DNA of 62,201 nucleotides, taken from positions 964,122 to 1,026,322 of the forward strand of contig CP070632.1 of the NCBI GenBank assembly GCA_020356065.1, given 5' to 3'. Numbering within the stretch: position 1 is the first letter of the stretch; every line of letters starts with the position of its first letter. Shown piece by piece: positions 45,385-54,267 of the stretch. The notes under the pieces were generated by a model. It worked only from the letters and a program-made list of their open reading frames with translations. It was not told the origin of the DNA and ran no database searches. This DNA is from Nitrospiraceae bacterium. GTDB taxonomy: Bacteria > Nitrospirota > Thermodesulfovibrionia > UBA6902. A program made the position numbers and the translations under genes.

Positions 45385-47598
45385 TTAGAACATCGGATCC
45401 ATTTCAAGGGCCGGATGTCCGACATTCGCCAAATGTTCCATTAATTTTTCCGAGTCTTCAGCAATGGTTTCATCTGCTATCTTGTCCATCAGATCAGGTA
45501 CGCCTTCCTCTTCACATCTCTGTTTGAAGTCCTCGGCAATTCTCTCTTTAAGATTCTTTGTCATCCAGACGATTCTCTTGATGCCCCCATCGGCATAGAG
45601 AAATTTCCTGCTCGTTATAAAGTTCACCCCAATTCCCATAAATCCGGGATTCTGCGTTCCTCCGCCAACCGTACCGGCAAGGGTAGAGAACTTCATGCCG
45701 ACAGGTGTCTCACCGGTATGACCTCTCTGTACGAGCATGATACCGTTGGCCTCCGGGATAATGGCGACAATGCACTCAAAGCAGCCGCATGATGTCATGG
45801 GATTGTCCATGATTGTGTATAGGTTGAGAGACTCAACTGCGCCTGCTGAATTGCTCTGGAGATATTTGTCTACCCCTTCCCAACGGCCCTGTTTTTCATC
45901 CAGCACCGTGCTCTTTTCTATCGGCTGGTTACCACCGGTAGGATCAATTTCATATGCAGCCTTGCAGTCAAGCCAGTTATAAGCGCCGCAAAGACCAAGA
46001 CGCTCCGGACTGATGACGCAGACATGTGAAGGGGCAAAAGACTGACAGAGAAGACATGAATAGTACGTTTCAACTGACTCATCTGTAAGACCTGCAAGCC
46101 TGTGGTCTCTCTCCTTGTAATTTGCCCGCGCCTGCTCCTGAAGTTCGAGCACGTCTTTCTCATCGAAATAAAGTGTGACTTGTACTTTATCAACAATAGA
46201 CTTGAACCTGTTATGCGTCATCGTATTATGGATAGTGCCGATATGCTCCAGTGTGATCCCATCCTTGTATGCCTGATTGCTGATTCTCATCCAGACGATG
46301 TCACGCTGTCCCATGTGCCACAGACCCTGTGCTTCATTAATATTATGGTGGAGCTTCCTTTCTATGATCGCTTCAAAGTCACTCTGCATTTTTCTGCCGG
46401 CAACGTCAATTACAATGCCCAGAGGCATTCTGCCGCCAGCTTTATATCTCTCTTCTATATCAGTGCCTACCAGGACGACTTTTCCATCTTCAATTTCTTC
46501 AAGCTCTTTTGTTCTTACCCATTCAAATGCCGGAGTACGCTGACCGCCGAACTCAATAAACATGTCCTCTTTCCTGATCCGCTCACCTTCGAAAGCAGGA
46601 CCGTAAGAAACAGGAATCGGTGGCTTCTCAACCGTAACTTTAAGACCTCTGACTTCAAATGCACGTTGAACAATTTTGTCATGGTCAAGTTCAACTTCAA
46701 CATGCTCGTATGTACATACACCCGTAGGATGGATAACAGGCACCTCGGTATCACATATTGCAGGATATCCAAAATTGATCGCACCTGCTCCCGTCGACCA
46801 TTTAACATCATCAAGCTCGCCGAGTACGAGGGCGAACGCAAACACCCTGTCCTTTGTGTATTTGAGGTTTGCCTTATAATCACCCGGCTTGTTGCCGCCG
46901 AATATCATGGAGGCCCGTATGGACCAGTCAAGGGCATAAAGCGTATGCTCAGTATCAGGACCAAGAGGGACGATATATGTGTCCCACCCGAGTTCAACTC
47001 CCTTTCTCAAAAGCTGCTGGGTCACGTTTGTAACATTCCCGTTTTTGTCTTTAGCCGTACCAGACAAAAAGGTAAGAATGTTCTTTTCCTGAAGCTCTCT
47101 CACTATTTTTGCCGCCGTATCATCATCAGGAGCAGCACCGATTATCGCGGCAAATCCCGGCATTCTGCCGTCAACAAGCTGTATGCCGAGATTTCTCTGG
47201 ATCGTGTCTGTAATGAACCCGTTATATACGTAGCCTGTTTCAGGATCAGTGGCCGGTTCCTGGCCGTTAAGATATCTCATTGCAAGGATGATTTCCTCAC
47301 AGAAGAGGGTGGCCATTCCTGAGTCAAGGGCTTCGCCAAGGTAAGGTTTCCATAGGGTATCTTCAGGTGCGTCGTGAAGCATCTCCCTGGCCATTTCAAG
47401 GGCAACTTTCATATCAGCAAGGGTCTTGACAGGAAATGCGGTCATCGCATATATCTGCGGAAGATAAAATGCGGTATCAGGAAATTCAAAAACAAAGTCC
47501 TTGCCTTTTTCAGCGATCGCCTTATCAAGCATCTCCTCTGCTGTTTTAAAAAGACCGTGTGCAGCGTTAATAGCAGCAGTGGCTATCAGTTTTGACAT
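45385..47598 (-). CDS. acsB: CO-methylating acetyl-CoA synthase (AcsB)
   Basis: This is the A-cluster subunit that joins CO, a methyl group and CoA. The A-cluster cysteines are in CLLCQSFAPSHVC, GLCGAYNWLDC and SCGCFECI. The N-terminal domains that dock to CODH are present, so it is the full bacterial form (737 residues). AGGAGGTAACG is an excellent ribosome site. It lies between the fur-like gene and cooS in the operon. With AcsC/AcsD/AcsE it completes the carbonyl branch of the Wood-Ljungdahl pathway. Confidence 0.97.
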   Translation of the reverse strand: MSKLIATAAINAAHGLFKTAEEMLDKAIAEKGKDFVFEFPDTAFYLPQIYAMTAFPVKTLADMKVALEMAREMLHDAPEDTLWKPYLGEALDSGMATLFCEEIILAMRYLNGQEPATDPETGYVYNGFITDTIQRNLGIQLVDGRMPGFAAIIGAAPDDDTAAKIVRELQEKNILTFLSGTAKDKNGNVTNVTQQLLRKGVELGWDTYIVPLGPDTEHTLYALDWSIRASMIFGGNKPGDYKANLKYTKDRVFAFALVLGELDDVKWSTGAGAINFGYPAICDTEVPVIHPTGVCTYEHVEVELDHDKIVQRAFEVRGLKVTVEKPPIPVSYGPAFEGERIRKEDMFIEFGGQRTPAFEWVRTKELEEIEDGKVVLVGTDIEERYKAGGRMPLGIVIDVAGRKMQSDFEAIIERKLHHNINEAQGLWHMGQRDIVWMRISNQAYKDGITLEHIGTIHNTMTHNRFKSIVDKVQVTLYFDEKDVLELQEQARANYKERDHRLAGLTDESVETYYSCLLCQSFAPSHVCVISPERLGLCGAYNWLDCKAAYEIDPTGGNQPIEKSTVLDEKQGRWEGVDKYLQSNSAGAVESLNLYTIMDNPMTSCGCFECIVAIIPEANGIMLVQRGHTGETPVGMKFSTLAGTVGGGTQNPGFMGIGVNFITSRKFLYADGGIKRIVWMTKNLKERIAEDFKQRCEEEGVPDLMDKIADETIAEDSEKLMEHLANVGHPALEMDPMF

Positions 47599-47680
47599 CG
47601 TTACCTCCTGGTGAATGTTAAGTTCGGTTTACTGAGTACAAGCGTTATGAAAATTGAGGATTACAGGTAATTAATTGCAG

Positions 47681-48079
47681 TTATCTGCATGTGCTGCATT
47701 TACCGAAAAACTCAATATGACTGCCCGTTACATCAAATCCATCCGTCAGATCCTCTGAAAGATCAAGATTAAAGTTTTTGTATATGTCAACAATACTTCT
47801 GCAGCCTGTGCATATTAAATGATGATGAGGTGTTGTGTCCGGATCATATCTTTTCTTGGATGGATCTATTTTCAGCTCAAGAATCTGTTCCTTGTTTTTT
47901 AGTGCTTCGAGGGTGTTATAGACGGTGGCAAAAGACATAGTCGGAAATTCCCTGGATACTGATTTATAGATATCCTCTGCTGATGGATGGCTCTTATTAC
48001 CATCAAGATAACCCAGTATTGCAATGCGTTGCGGTGTTAACTTAATGTTTAGATGCCTGTATCTTTCCATTGTTGTCAT
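47681..48079 (-). CDS. Fur/PerR-family metalloregulator inside the CODH/ACS operon
   Basis: The winged helix (LTPQRIAILGYLDG; SAEDIYKSV; SFATVYNTLEALKNK) is followed by the metal-binding dimer domain. It has a CTGC and CSTC pair for structural zinc and the HHHLIC segment typical of Fur/PerR. I chose ATG 48079, with GGAGGGGTGATT upstream. The HHH-rich sensing site suits PerR-like oxidant or metal sensing. Its place between acsC and acsB suggests that it tunes this oxygen-sensitive, iron- and nickel-rich operon. Confidence 0.9.
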   Translation of the reverse strand: MTTMERYRHLNIKLTPQRIAILGYLDGNKSHPSAEDIYKSVSREFPTMSFATVYNTLEALKNKEQILELKIDPSKKRYDPDTTPHHHLICTGCRSIVDIYKNFNLDLSEDLTDGFDVTGSHIEFFGKCSTCR

Positions 48080-48111
48080 AATCACCCCTCCCAATTATAA
48101 AAATTATCACA

Positions 48112-48126
48112 TTAGAATAATTCTTG
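48112..48126. promoter_or_regulatory. Candidate PerR/Fur box upstream of the fur-like gene
   Basis: TTAGAATAATTCTTG contains the palindrome AGAATAATTCT and matches the PerR consensus TTATAATNATTATAA at 11 of 14 defined positions. It lies about 35 bp before the fur-like start and after acsC, where an internal autoregulated promoter could sit. Confidence 0.5.
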
Positions 48127-48161
48127 TCAAATCCTACGCTACACCTCTTAAATATAAAAAA

Positions 48162-49505
48162 TCAAGCTTCCCTGCTCTTAAGATAAGTCGGGAGTGCATT
48201 AGCTTCCCTGGGACCTACAGTGATTTTCCATCCTTCAAGCTTGTCCTCCAGTGCACCGCTGAGAATTGCCACCTGACCCGGAAGAATAAGCTCTTTGTTG
48301 CTCACCTGATCACCTACACCGCTTTCAATAATAAACTGCGCTATCTTAGCTGCTGTAAACTTACCGGCCGCCCACGCAGTCAGAACGGACAGACCCTCAC
48401 AATCCATAACCGCAAGTCTGCTTGGCACCTTACTGTTTTCAACTTCACCCGACACGATAAAGTACGTAAGGGAGAAATTGGTGGTGATCATCAGCGGTGA
48501 ATCAGCAGTCGGCTCACTGATCTCATATATTTTCTGCTCAACCTGCATCGGTACCTGCGGGTCAGTGTAAATGTTCTGTCTGACGGTGAACAGTGCAAGG
48601 TTTTTCCACTTTTCAACACTGCTGAGAACAACGATGGAAGCATACTTTGCTATCGCAACAGATGCAATTGCTGTTTCAAGGGTGGAATCGTCTCTGATTA
48701 CATAATTAATAATCGGGTAGCCCAGAGGTTTGAAGTTCTTCTTCAGCGCAGACCTTCTGATCTGTGTATTATGTTCGATTATTTCCTTCGCCGTTTTTGC
48801 ACCTGAATCGAGGACCATGTCCTCGACACCAAGTCCCTTGATCTTTTCAGTGAGAAGACTCAGTGCTTCAGGGCCTTCTGCGCAGGCGGCTAGGGGGACA
48901 CTGTTCGTCTTTGCAATATTTGCCATTGCCTCGGCGGTTTCATCAGTCGCACAGTATAAAAGCGGTTTTCTGTTGGCAACAGCCTTGACAGCAGCCTCTG
49001 CGGCTCCCGCATCTTTACAGTTTAGGATAAGTGCGACATCTGGAGCCTTGTCAGCAACAAGCTTGACAGCTGCCTCATATTTTGCGGCATCACCGGAAGC
49101 GTATTCAATGGAAATAGCATCGATCCTGAGTTTCTGACCTACACGTTCAAGTTCTGATGCGGCAACTTCTTCAGCTTTTCCAGCCAGTTCATCATCACTC
49201 AGCGTATCAGCTATATTAACTGCCAGAACACAGGGGTTTATAAATTTCTTGTCATGTCTGAACAGGACGTTCTCACCGCCCATCTTGACTGACTTTTCTC
49301 CGCTTCCCAGGCTGAACGATCTGATGGGTGGCGCTGAAGCCTCTCCCAGTGTTTTTTTAGCTTCTTCAGAGACATCCGGACATGCTGAAAGATCTACGCC
49401 TCCCTGTGCAAGCTTCATAGCAAAGGCAAGGCATGTGGGAAAACCGCACTTCTTGCAGTTGGTCTTTGGAAGAAGTTTAAATATCTGGACTCCGGTTAAT
49501 GCCAT
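48162..49505 (-). CDS. acsC: Corrinoid iron-sulfur protein large subunit (AcsC)
   Basis: The N-terminal [4Fe-4S] domain has the conserved cysteines in NCKKCGFPTCLAFAMKL and later Cys in LSACPDVS. A TIM-barrel middle and a C-terminal B12-binding domain follow. The protein carries the methyl-cobamide that donates the methyl group to acetyl-CoA synthase. Length 447 is normal. GGAGGATACAC precedes the ATG. It lies between acsD and the fur-like gene. Confidence 0.95.
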   Translation of the reverse strand: MALTGVQIFKLLPKTNCKKCGFPTCLAFAMKLAQGGVDLSACPDVSEEAKKTLGEASAPPIRSFSLGSGEKSVKMGGENVLFRHDKKFINPCVLAVNIADTLSDDELAGKAEEVAASELERVGQKLRIDAISIEYASGDAAKYEAAVKLVADKAPDVALILNCKDAGAAEAAVKAVANRKPLLYCATDETAEAMANIAKTNSVPLAACAEGPEALSLLTEKIKGLGVEDMVLDSGAKTAKEIIEHNTQIRRSALKKNFKPLGYPIINYVIRDDSTLETAIASVAIAKYASIVVLSSVEKWKNLALFTVRQNIYTDPQVPMQVEQKIYEISEPTADSPLMITTNFSLTYFIVSGEVENSKVPSRLAVMDCEGLSVLTAWAAGKFTAAKIAQFIIESGVGDQVSNKELILPGQVAILSGALEDKLEGWKITVGPREANALPTYLKSREA

Positions 49506-49552
49506 GTGTATCCTCCGTTATATGTCAAAATGTATACAGTAATTATCAATAA

Positions 49553-50494
49553 TTACGTAAGTTCTTCTATTGTTTTCTCAACAGTTTCTATTGCTTTTGG
49601 ATGTCTCATGATGAGCAGGTTCGTGCCTGACGTAATCATTGAGGTTGCAGTCACCGCTTCCCATGCAATACCTCTCTCTTCCAAAGCTCCCCACTCGGGC
49701 AGATCTGCTTCAGGAGCAACAACCTCTTTTACTTTCCATACATAGATCCCCACGTCTCCGAGAATAGGGGGCTGCATGGTCTGGTCGTTCTGTGCAAGTC
49801 CGGCAAGTCGTATCCTCTCCATAACAGAATAGGTGTACTCAAGTCCGTATCCAAGGGCTGAACACATGGGATCTGTCAGGAGCTTTGACTTGTCGAAGCC
49901 CATCTGGGTAATCAGGATGTTCAGCTGTTTTGCAAGGTTGATATCAAGCTCTGACATTGCGATTAATTTATGATTATGTGCCAGGGCGGCAGCAACGATC
50001 GTTTTATAGTTGCCTTCCTGTGCCTTTCCAATGATGCAGTTGTTTCCGCTGGCCGCCTCTGCAGCCGCCACCAGCACAGCTGAGTCTTTTTCGATATGGT
50101 TAGAGCCGAGAATTATGAGGGGAACATTTATAGCAGCCAGTACATCCTTTATTGTCTTAGCAGCATCCTCAGCAGAACGGTTATCCCTGTCAGGGTGGGT
50201 GCTTACCAGTCTTAACGCGATTGCCTTTGCATTTAGATTGTCCTGGCAATGCTTTGCCCAGGTCACCGGATCACCGCTTACATCTTTATAAACGTCTTTG
50301 ACAGTGTCCGGCCAGTCATCCGGCGGACAGTCCTGGATTTCGTACGCTATCACAGGCCTGTTTGGAAGATCGCCTTCAAATGATAAAAACGGAAGACAGT
50401 TTTCTCCACCAACCGAAATTGCCTTATCGTCTTTGCCAAAATCGACACTGAGCACCTTACCGTTAAAAGACTCTTTTGGAACTACATAAGACAT
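49553..50494 (-). CDS. acsD: Corrinoid iron-sulfur protein small subunit (AcsD)
   Basis: This 313-residue TIM-barrel protein pairs with AcsC to form the corrinoid iron-sulfur protein. Typical segments are VIAYEIQDCPPDDWPD, CSALGYGLEYTYSVMERIRL and WEAVTATSMITSGTNLLIMRHP. It has no cluster of its own. AAGGAGGAATAAA lies before the ATG. It follows acsE after a 102-bp spacer with a word-repeat hairpin. Confidence 0.95.
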   Translation of the reverse strand: MSYVVPKESFNGKVLSVDFGKDDKAISVGGENCLPFLSFEGDLPNRPVIAYEIQDCPPDDWPDTVKDVYKDVSGDPVTWAKHCQDNLNAKAIALRLVSTHPDRDNRSAEDAAKTIKDVLAAINVPLIILGSNHIEKDSAVLVAAAEAASGNNCIIGKAQEGNYKTIVAAALAHNHKLIAMSELDINLAKQLNILITQMGFDKSKLLTDPMCSALGYGLEYTYSVMERIRLAGLAQNDQTMQPPILGDVGIYVWKVKEVVAPEADLPEWGALEERGIAWEAVTATSMITSGTNLLIMRHPKAIETVEKTIEELT

Positions 50495-50510
50495 TTTATT
50501 CCTCCTTAAA

Positions 50511-50592
50511 TAAGGTAGATGGTAGATAGTAGGTAAGGGAAAAATATTTAGGTTTAATCCTGACGGCTAACTCCCTGCTACTAACTACTATT
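50511..50592. repeat. Intergenic word-repeat hairpin (GTAGATAGTAGG)
   Basis: GGTAGATGGTAGATAGTAGG and GTAAGGGA on one side face TCCCTGCTACTAACTACTA on the other. The halves are approximate reverse complements and fill the acsE-acsD spacer. Confidence 0.55.
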
Positions 50593-50596
50593 TTAT

Positions 50597-51385
50597 TTAC
50601 ATTTCCAGATATGAATGTGCATACAGTGTTTTATTCATAAATACATCTGTAGTCTTGACCACATCCATGAGATCTTTATCCAGTGGATTCGCGATAGCTG
50701 CTGTTAATCCTTCGTACATTAATAATGTAAGATATACCCTGTCTATCAGGCTTCTCATTTCCTTGGGAACACCGTTTGATATGTTGCTCAACCCTACTAC
50801 CGTTTTCATGGGAGGATCATTAAGTTCCTGAAACATCTGGATCGCTTTTATTGAATGCATTGCCTGGTCCTGAGTTGTGCAGACCTGCAGAATCAAAGGA
50901 TCAAGATAAATATCTTCAAGAGGGACTCCAAATTCCGCGGCCCGTGCCATGATTTCGGCTGCTATTCCGCATCGCTCCTCTGCATCTGCAGGCAGACCTC
51001 CCTTACCTACGGTCAGAGCTATAATCTCGGCATTGTATTTGGCAGCAAGCTCCAGCATGCCAAATCTTTCCGGGTCATTTGAAGTGGAATTGATAAGGGG
51101 TTTGCCCCATTCATTGTTATGGACAGTTAAACCGGCCTCCAGAGCTGAAGCATTCGTGGTATCAAGGCAGAGCGGGGCCTTAACAGTCTGTTGTATGCTT
51201 TCAACCATCCATTTCATCAGGTCTTCGCCCTTGTCCTCGGCAGGGCCGATGTTTACATCGATAAAATGTGCTCCTGCTTTCCACTGTTTATCGGCCAGTT
51301 CCTGAATGGGCTTTGGATCGCGACTATCCATAGCCTCTCTGACTTGTTTCGCAATGACACTGATCTTTTCACCGATAATTATCAT
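50597..51385 (-). CDS. acsE: Methyltetrahydrofolate:corrinoid iron-sulfur protein methyltransferase (AcsE)
   Basis: This enzyme moves the methyl group from methyl-tetrahydrofolate to the corrinoid protein AcsCD. The 262 residues form a pterin-binding (DHPS-like) barrel with ADKQWKAGAHFIDVNIGP, PLCLDTTNASALEAGL, PLINSTSNDPERF and KTVVGLSNISNGVP. These carry the conserved Asp and Asn residues for folate binding. GGAGATAGATTTA precedes the ATG. It joins the methyl branch to the carbonyl branch; the methyl-branch enzymes themselves are not in the window. Confidence 0.96.
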   Translation of the reverse strand: MIIIGEKISVIAKQVREAMDSRDPKPIQELADKQWKAGAHFIDVNIGPAEDKGEDLMKWMVESIQQTVKAPLCLDTTNASALEAGLTVHNNEWGKPLINSTSNDPERFGMLELAAKYNAEIIALTVGKGGLPADAEERCGIAAEIMARAAEFGVPLEDIYLDPLILQVCTTQDQAMHSIKAIQMFQELNDPPMKTVVGLSNISNGVPKEMRSLIDRVYLTLLMYEGLTAAIANPLDKDLMDVVKTTDVFMNKTLYAHSYLEM

Positions 51386-51595
51386 TAAATCTATCTCCTT
51401 TTAGGTTTTTTATCTGGATGAGTTGCATAAACCTCGAGAAAAGTCTTGGATTATAACATAAAAAATTAAAAAATATACAGCGTTATTTAATAATAAGAAT
51501 TTTAAATATTTTAGAAGGGGACAGACATGCATTCTGATGTTTATCAGCACAAATCAAAGTATAACTGCTTGAAATTTAATTATAAATATTAAATA

Positions 51596-52747
51596 TTACA
51601 TCCCCCTGAAAATTGTAAACCCCTTTCCCCATGAGAAGTACATTTGTTCTGTATGAACAAATGTCCCATCAACAAGCTGGGCTACACCACTTATTTCAAA
51701 TTTCAGTCCGGCCGCCAGTTCAAATAAGAAGTTGGAACCTATCTGGATATATTCTTCGGCAGAATAAAGCGGGTCACCGGCCCGTGCAACAAGATTATCA
51801 CCATAAAAATATGAGCCGAAGATGTGAAGATTTAAATTTTTTGCCGGTCTTGTTCTGAACATTAGCGATCCTTCAATACCATTACCGTCTGAAGCAGGCA
51901 GACCGGATTGATCGTCGGGATCCTCACTGCTTCCAATGAAATACGCACCAATCCGCATTTCCTCCACAACATTCAGAACAGGGACCGTAACCCCTTCGAA
52001 AAAGCCGTAAGATCCCCCAACGAGATATGCTGTATTGAACTCAAGCATGTCTTCAGTATTTTGCTGCCCCCCTGTATGGCGAAGCAGCAGCTGGCCATCA
52101 AACCGGAAATCTCCAATTCTAATCTGAGTTGTCGAGGCGGAATCAAACCGTTCAGATACGTTATCTTCCTCCCTGACCCTCCAGTTTATCCATAAGTCCT
52201 GTTTGATATGCTTCAGATCGGCCCTTAACTGAAAACCCTGTTCGTTATTTTCCATAAATGCAGCTGTGTCATTATAAATGGCATCGTGGATAGAATGGGT
52301 CCTTATAATTGTTCCTGCGACTACAAAGATATGTTCCCTCGGCTGGTATACAAGTCTTAATATGGGTTCGACTTCGTCAAAGTCACTGCCGTCCCCGAAA
52401 TCATACGCAAGCAGGACTCCGCCTTCAAGAGTAAACTGGCTGTGAGGTCTGTATCTCAATCTCAAAGGGGTAATAGAGCCGATAAATGTTTCTCCATCTA
52501 TATCCTCACCATTTATATCCACGGAGACGAGTTCCAGGTTCTTGGCATATACAGTTGTCTCCATAATGAGGTCCAGGTTGCCCGTTTCTGTCAAACCATT
52601 TGTGGTTGTTCCCTGGGGGTATCCAGTGTTTCTCCCTATGACACTGCTGTGATCAGATATCGAAAACTCTCCTGCATATGAAAGGAAAGGAATGCTCACA
52701 ACGAGCAGGCAAAGGCTCAGGACATTAAGACCGTATTTGATATGCAT
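51596..52747 (-). CDS. Outer-membrane beta-barrel (porin-like) protein
   Basis: A signal peptide (1-25, ending LSYA) is followed by alternating amphipathic strands throughout the 383 residues, with Asp/Gly-rich turns. This is typical of an outer-membrane barrel. The family is not recognised. It is encoded within the CODH/ACS operon, between cooC and acsE on the same strand, with GGGAGG before the ATG. A passive uptake role for small substrates is possible but is only inference. Confidence 0.7.
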   Translation of the reverse strand: MHIKYGLNVLSLCLLVVSIPFLSYAGEFSISDHSSVIGRNTGYPQGTTTNGLTETGNLDLIMETTVYAKNLELVSVDINGEDIDGETFIGSITPLRLRYRPHSQFTLEGGVLLAYDFGDGSDFDEVEPILRLVYQPREHIFVVAGTIIRTHSIHDAIYNDTAAFMENNEQGFQLRADLKHIKQDLWINWRVREEDNVSERFDSASTTQIRIGDFRFDGQLLLRHTGGQQNTEDMLEFNTAYLVGGSYGFFEGVTVPVLNVVEEMRIGAYFIGSSEDPDDQSGLPASDGNGIEGSLMFRTRPAKNLNLHIFGSYFYGDNLVARAGDPLYSAEEYIQIGSNFLFELAAGLKFEISGVAQLVDGTFVHTEQMYFSWGKGFTIFRGM

Positions 52748-52842
52748 TAAGCCTCCCGATAATTAATGCTGAGTATGAAAAACCGAAGTCTGTTCATACA
52801 CATGAAATAAAACGCATATATTATAGCGGAAAAGGGAAGACA

Positions 52843-52980
52843 ATAGTTCAACAGTAGCTCAGATATGGTTCAACGGTAGTTCAATAATGGTTCAAAGCTA
52901 GATTAAAGTTGTTCAGGAAGGTTGAATATACATTTTAGACTTATTTGAACAAGGTTGAACAGGTTAAACAATTTTAAACT
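52843..52980. repeat. Tandem 11-mer TAGTTCAANNN followed by its reverse complement
   Basis: About seven 11-nt units (TAGTTCAACAG, TAGCTCAGATA, TGGTTCAACGG, TAGTTCAATAA and others) run from 52843. From about 52940 the inverted units appear (TTTGAACAAG, GTTGAACAGG, TTAAAC). The element lies between cooC and the porin gene and shares the GTTCAA core with the one at 42708. Confidence 0.75.
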
Positions 52981-53044
52981 GACTTATTGAGGCATGTCAG
53001 AAACGATGTAATGAAAGAAATGCGTTTGAATAATGGGGGAAAAA

Positions 53045-53812
53045 TTAAGGTATATTGCAGCTGTCAAGAATTTCATAAAATGTTGTTACGGCAACAGAGT
53101 CTTGCGGCAGATCAAAAACCGGTTTGCCTTCCATATCAAGATGAAAAATATTTTCATCATTGGGAATATGGTACAGCTTGTCTTCAGGCAGGACAGCACT
53201 GCTTTTTTTCAGCTTACTGAAATTTTCATCCGATACCCTGTTAATAATGAACCTGCGTTCTTTCACATCGAGTTCGAGTTCATCTACGAGGCCGTTTATT
53301 CTATAAGCGGTCTGAACACCTTTCTGAGTAGGGTCACTGATTATCAGTAACAGGTCTACACTGTGAGTTGTCCGTCTGCTGAGGTGTTCCATGCCTGCTT
53401 CATTGTCAATTACTACATAAGGGTACTTATCAGACAGAATATCGGTATATTTGCGAATAATGTTATTGGCTGCACAATAACAGCCAGGTCCTTCAGGCCT
53501 GCCCATGACCATAAGATCAAAACCTTTAGACTCGATCACTGATTGCTGTACCTGATAATCAAAAAGCTGCTCCATGCTCATACCACCCGGACGTTCGGCA
53601 CCGCTCCGGACAGTAGCCAGAGATTCTTCCCGCAGCCTGCCTATCGTGGCGTATATCTCGACGCCAAGTGCTTCATTGAGACATGAGTTGCTGTCTGCAT
53701 CAACAGCAAGTACGGCTTTTTTCTTCTTTTCCATCAGGTATCGAACGGTAAGTGCTGAGATCGTTGTTTTACCTGTGCCGCCTTTTCCTGCAAAACCGAT
53801 TACAAACGCCAT
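53045..53812 (-). CDS. cooC: CODH nickel-insertion ATPase CooC
   Basis: This MinD/SIMIBI-class ATPase opens with the deviant P-loop GKGGTGKTT. The metal-binding CxC pair is in GPGCYCAANN near residue 113. The switch region VVIDNEAGMEHLSRRT is typical of CooC. Length 255 is normal. It loads nickel into the C-cluster of CODH. It is the promoter-proximal gene of the operon, and a long word-repeat element separates it from the porin gene. Confidence 0.95.
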   Translation of the reverse strand: MAFVIGFAGKGGTGKTTISALTVRYLMEKKKKAVLAVDADSNSCLNEALGVEIYATIGRLREESLATVRSGAERPGGMSMEQLFDYQVQQSVIESKGFDLMVMGRPEGPGCYCAANNIIRKYTDILSDKYPYVVIDNEAGMEHLSRRTTHSVDLLLIISDPTQKGVQTAYRINGLVDELELDVKERRFIINRVSDENFSKLKKSSAVLPEDKLYHIPNDENIFHLDMEGKPVFDLPQDSVAVTTFYEILDSCNIP

Positions 53813-54267
53813 TAATACCTGTTCTCCTTTTTACATGGATTTCCGACCCGGATTAATCATCATGAACTCTGTTCCAATGGTATAAGTTATTTACTGTTAC
53901 GGAAAGCAAAAATTCTAATATCTGTTATTCTGATCTTGTTTCAGAATCTTGAGTTGCAACGAGTTGCAAGACCCTTAAATAAATTCAGGGTGACAAATGA
54001 CAGCTTCTGCAACAGTCACTAACTAGAACCTGTCTCATAATTGAAACAGCATTGAACGTTATGCCCGAAGTCAGTAATCGGGAATCCAGAAGCTCTTGAA
54101 AAAACTGGATTCTCAATCAAGAGAACTCGGGAATGACAAGATACATTCAACATTGAGCTGACATATTTCTATTTTAAGACAGGTTCTGATTATATCGTAC
54201 GATCAAATTTTTAATGATATACATATAGCTTAACGTCTGTCAAATGTTAAATCAATGCTGCAGATTA
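53813..54267. other. Intergenic region upstream of cooC, with a MITE-like element
   Basis: No gene is supported in these 455 bp. The cooC promoter should be within the first 150 bp. The rest holds a 163-bp inverted-repeat element (54025-54187), listed separately. Confidence 0.5.
54025..54187. mobile_element. Candidate MITE with 11-bp perfect terminal inverted repeats
   Basis: AGAACCTGTCT starts the element and AGACAGGTTCT ends it. The similarity of the ends continues to about 24 bp with five mismatches. There is no open reading frame inside, and no clear target duplication at the flanks. The termini look like those of some IS5/IS1182-type elements, so it may be a non-autonomous derivative. 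Confidence 0.5.

Noticed and set aside
51386-51595. Cobalamin riboswitch upstream of the porin/acsE genes
   Set aside because: Looked for B12-box-like and conserved core sequences because the pathway uses corrinoids; none seen.
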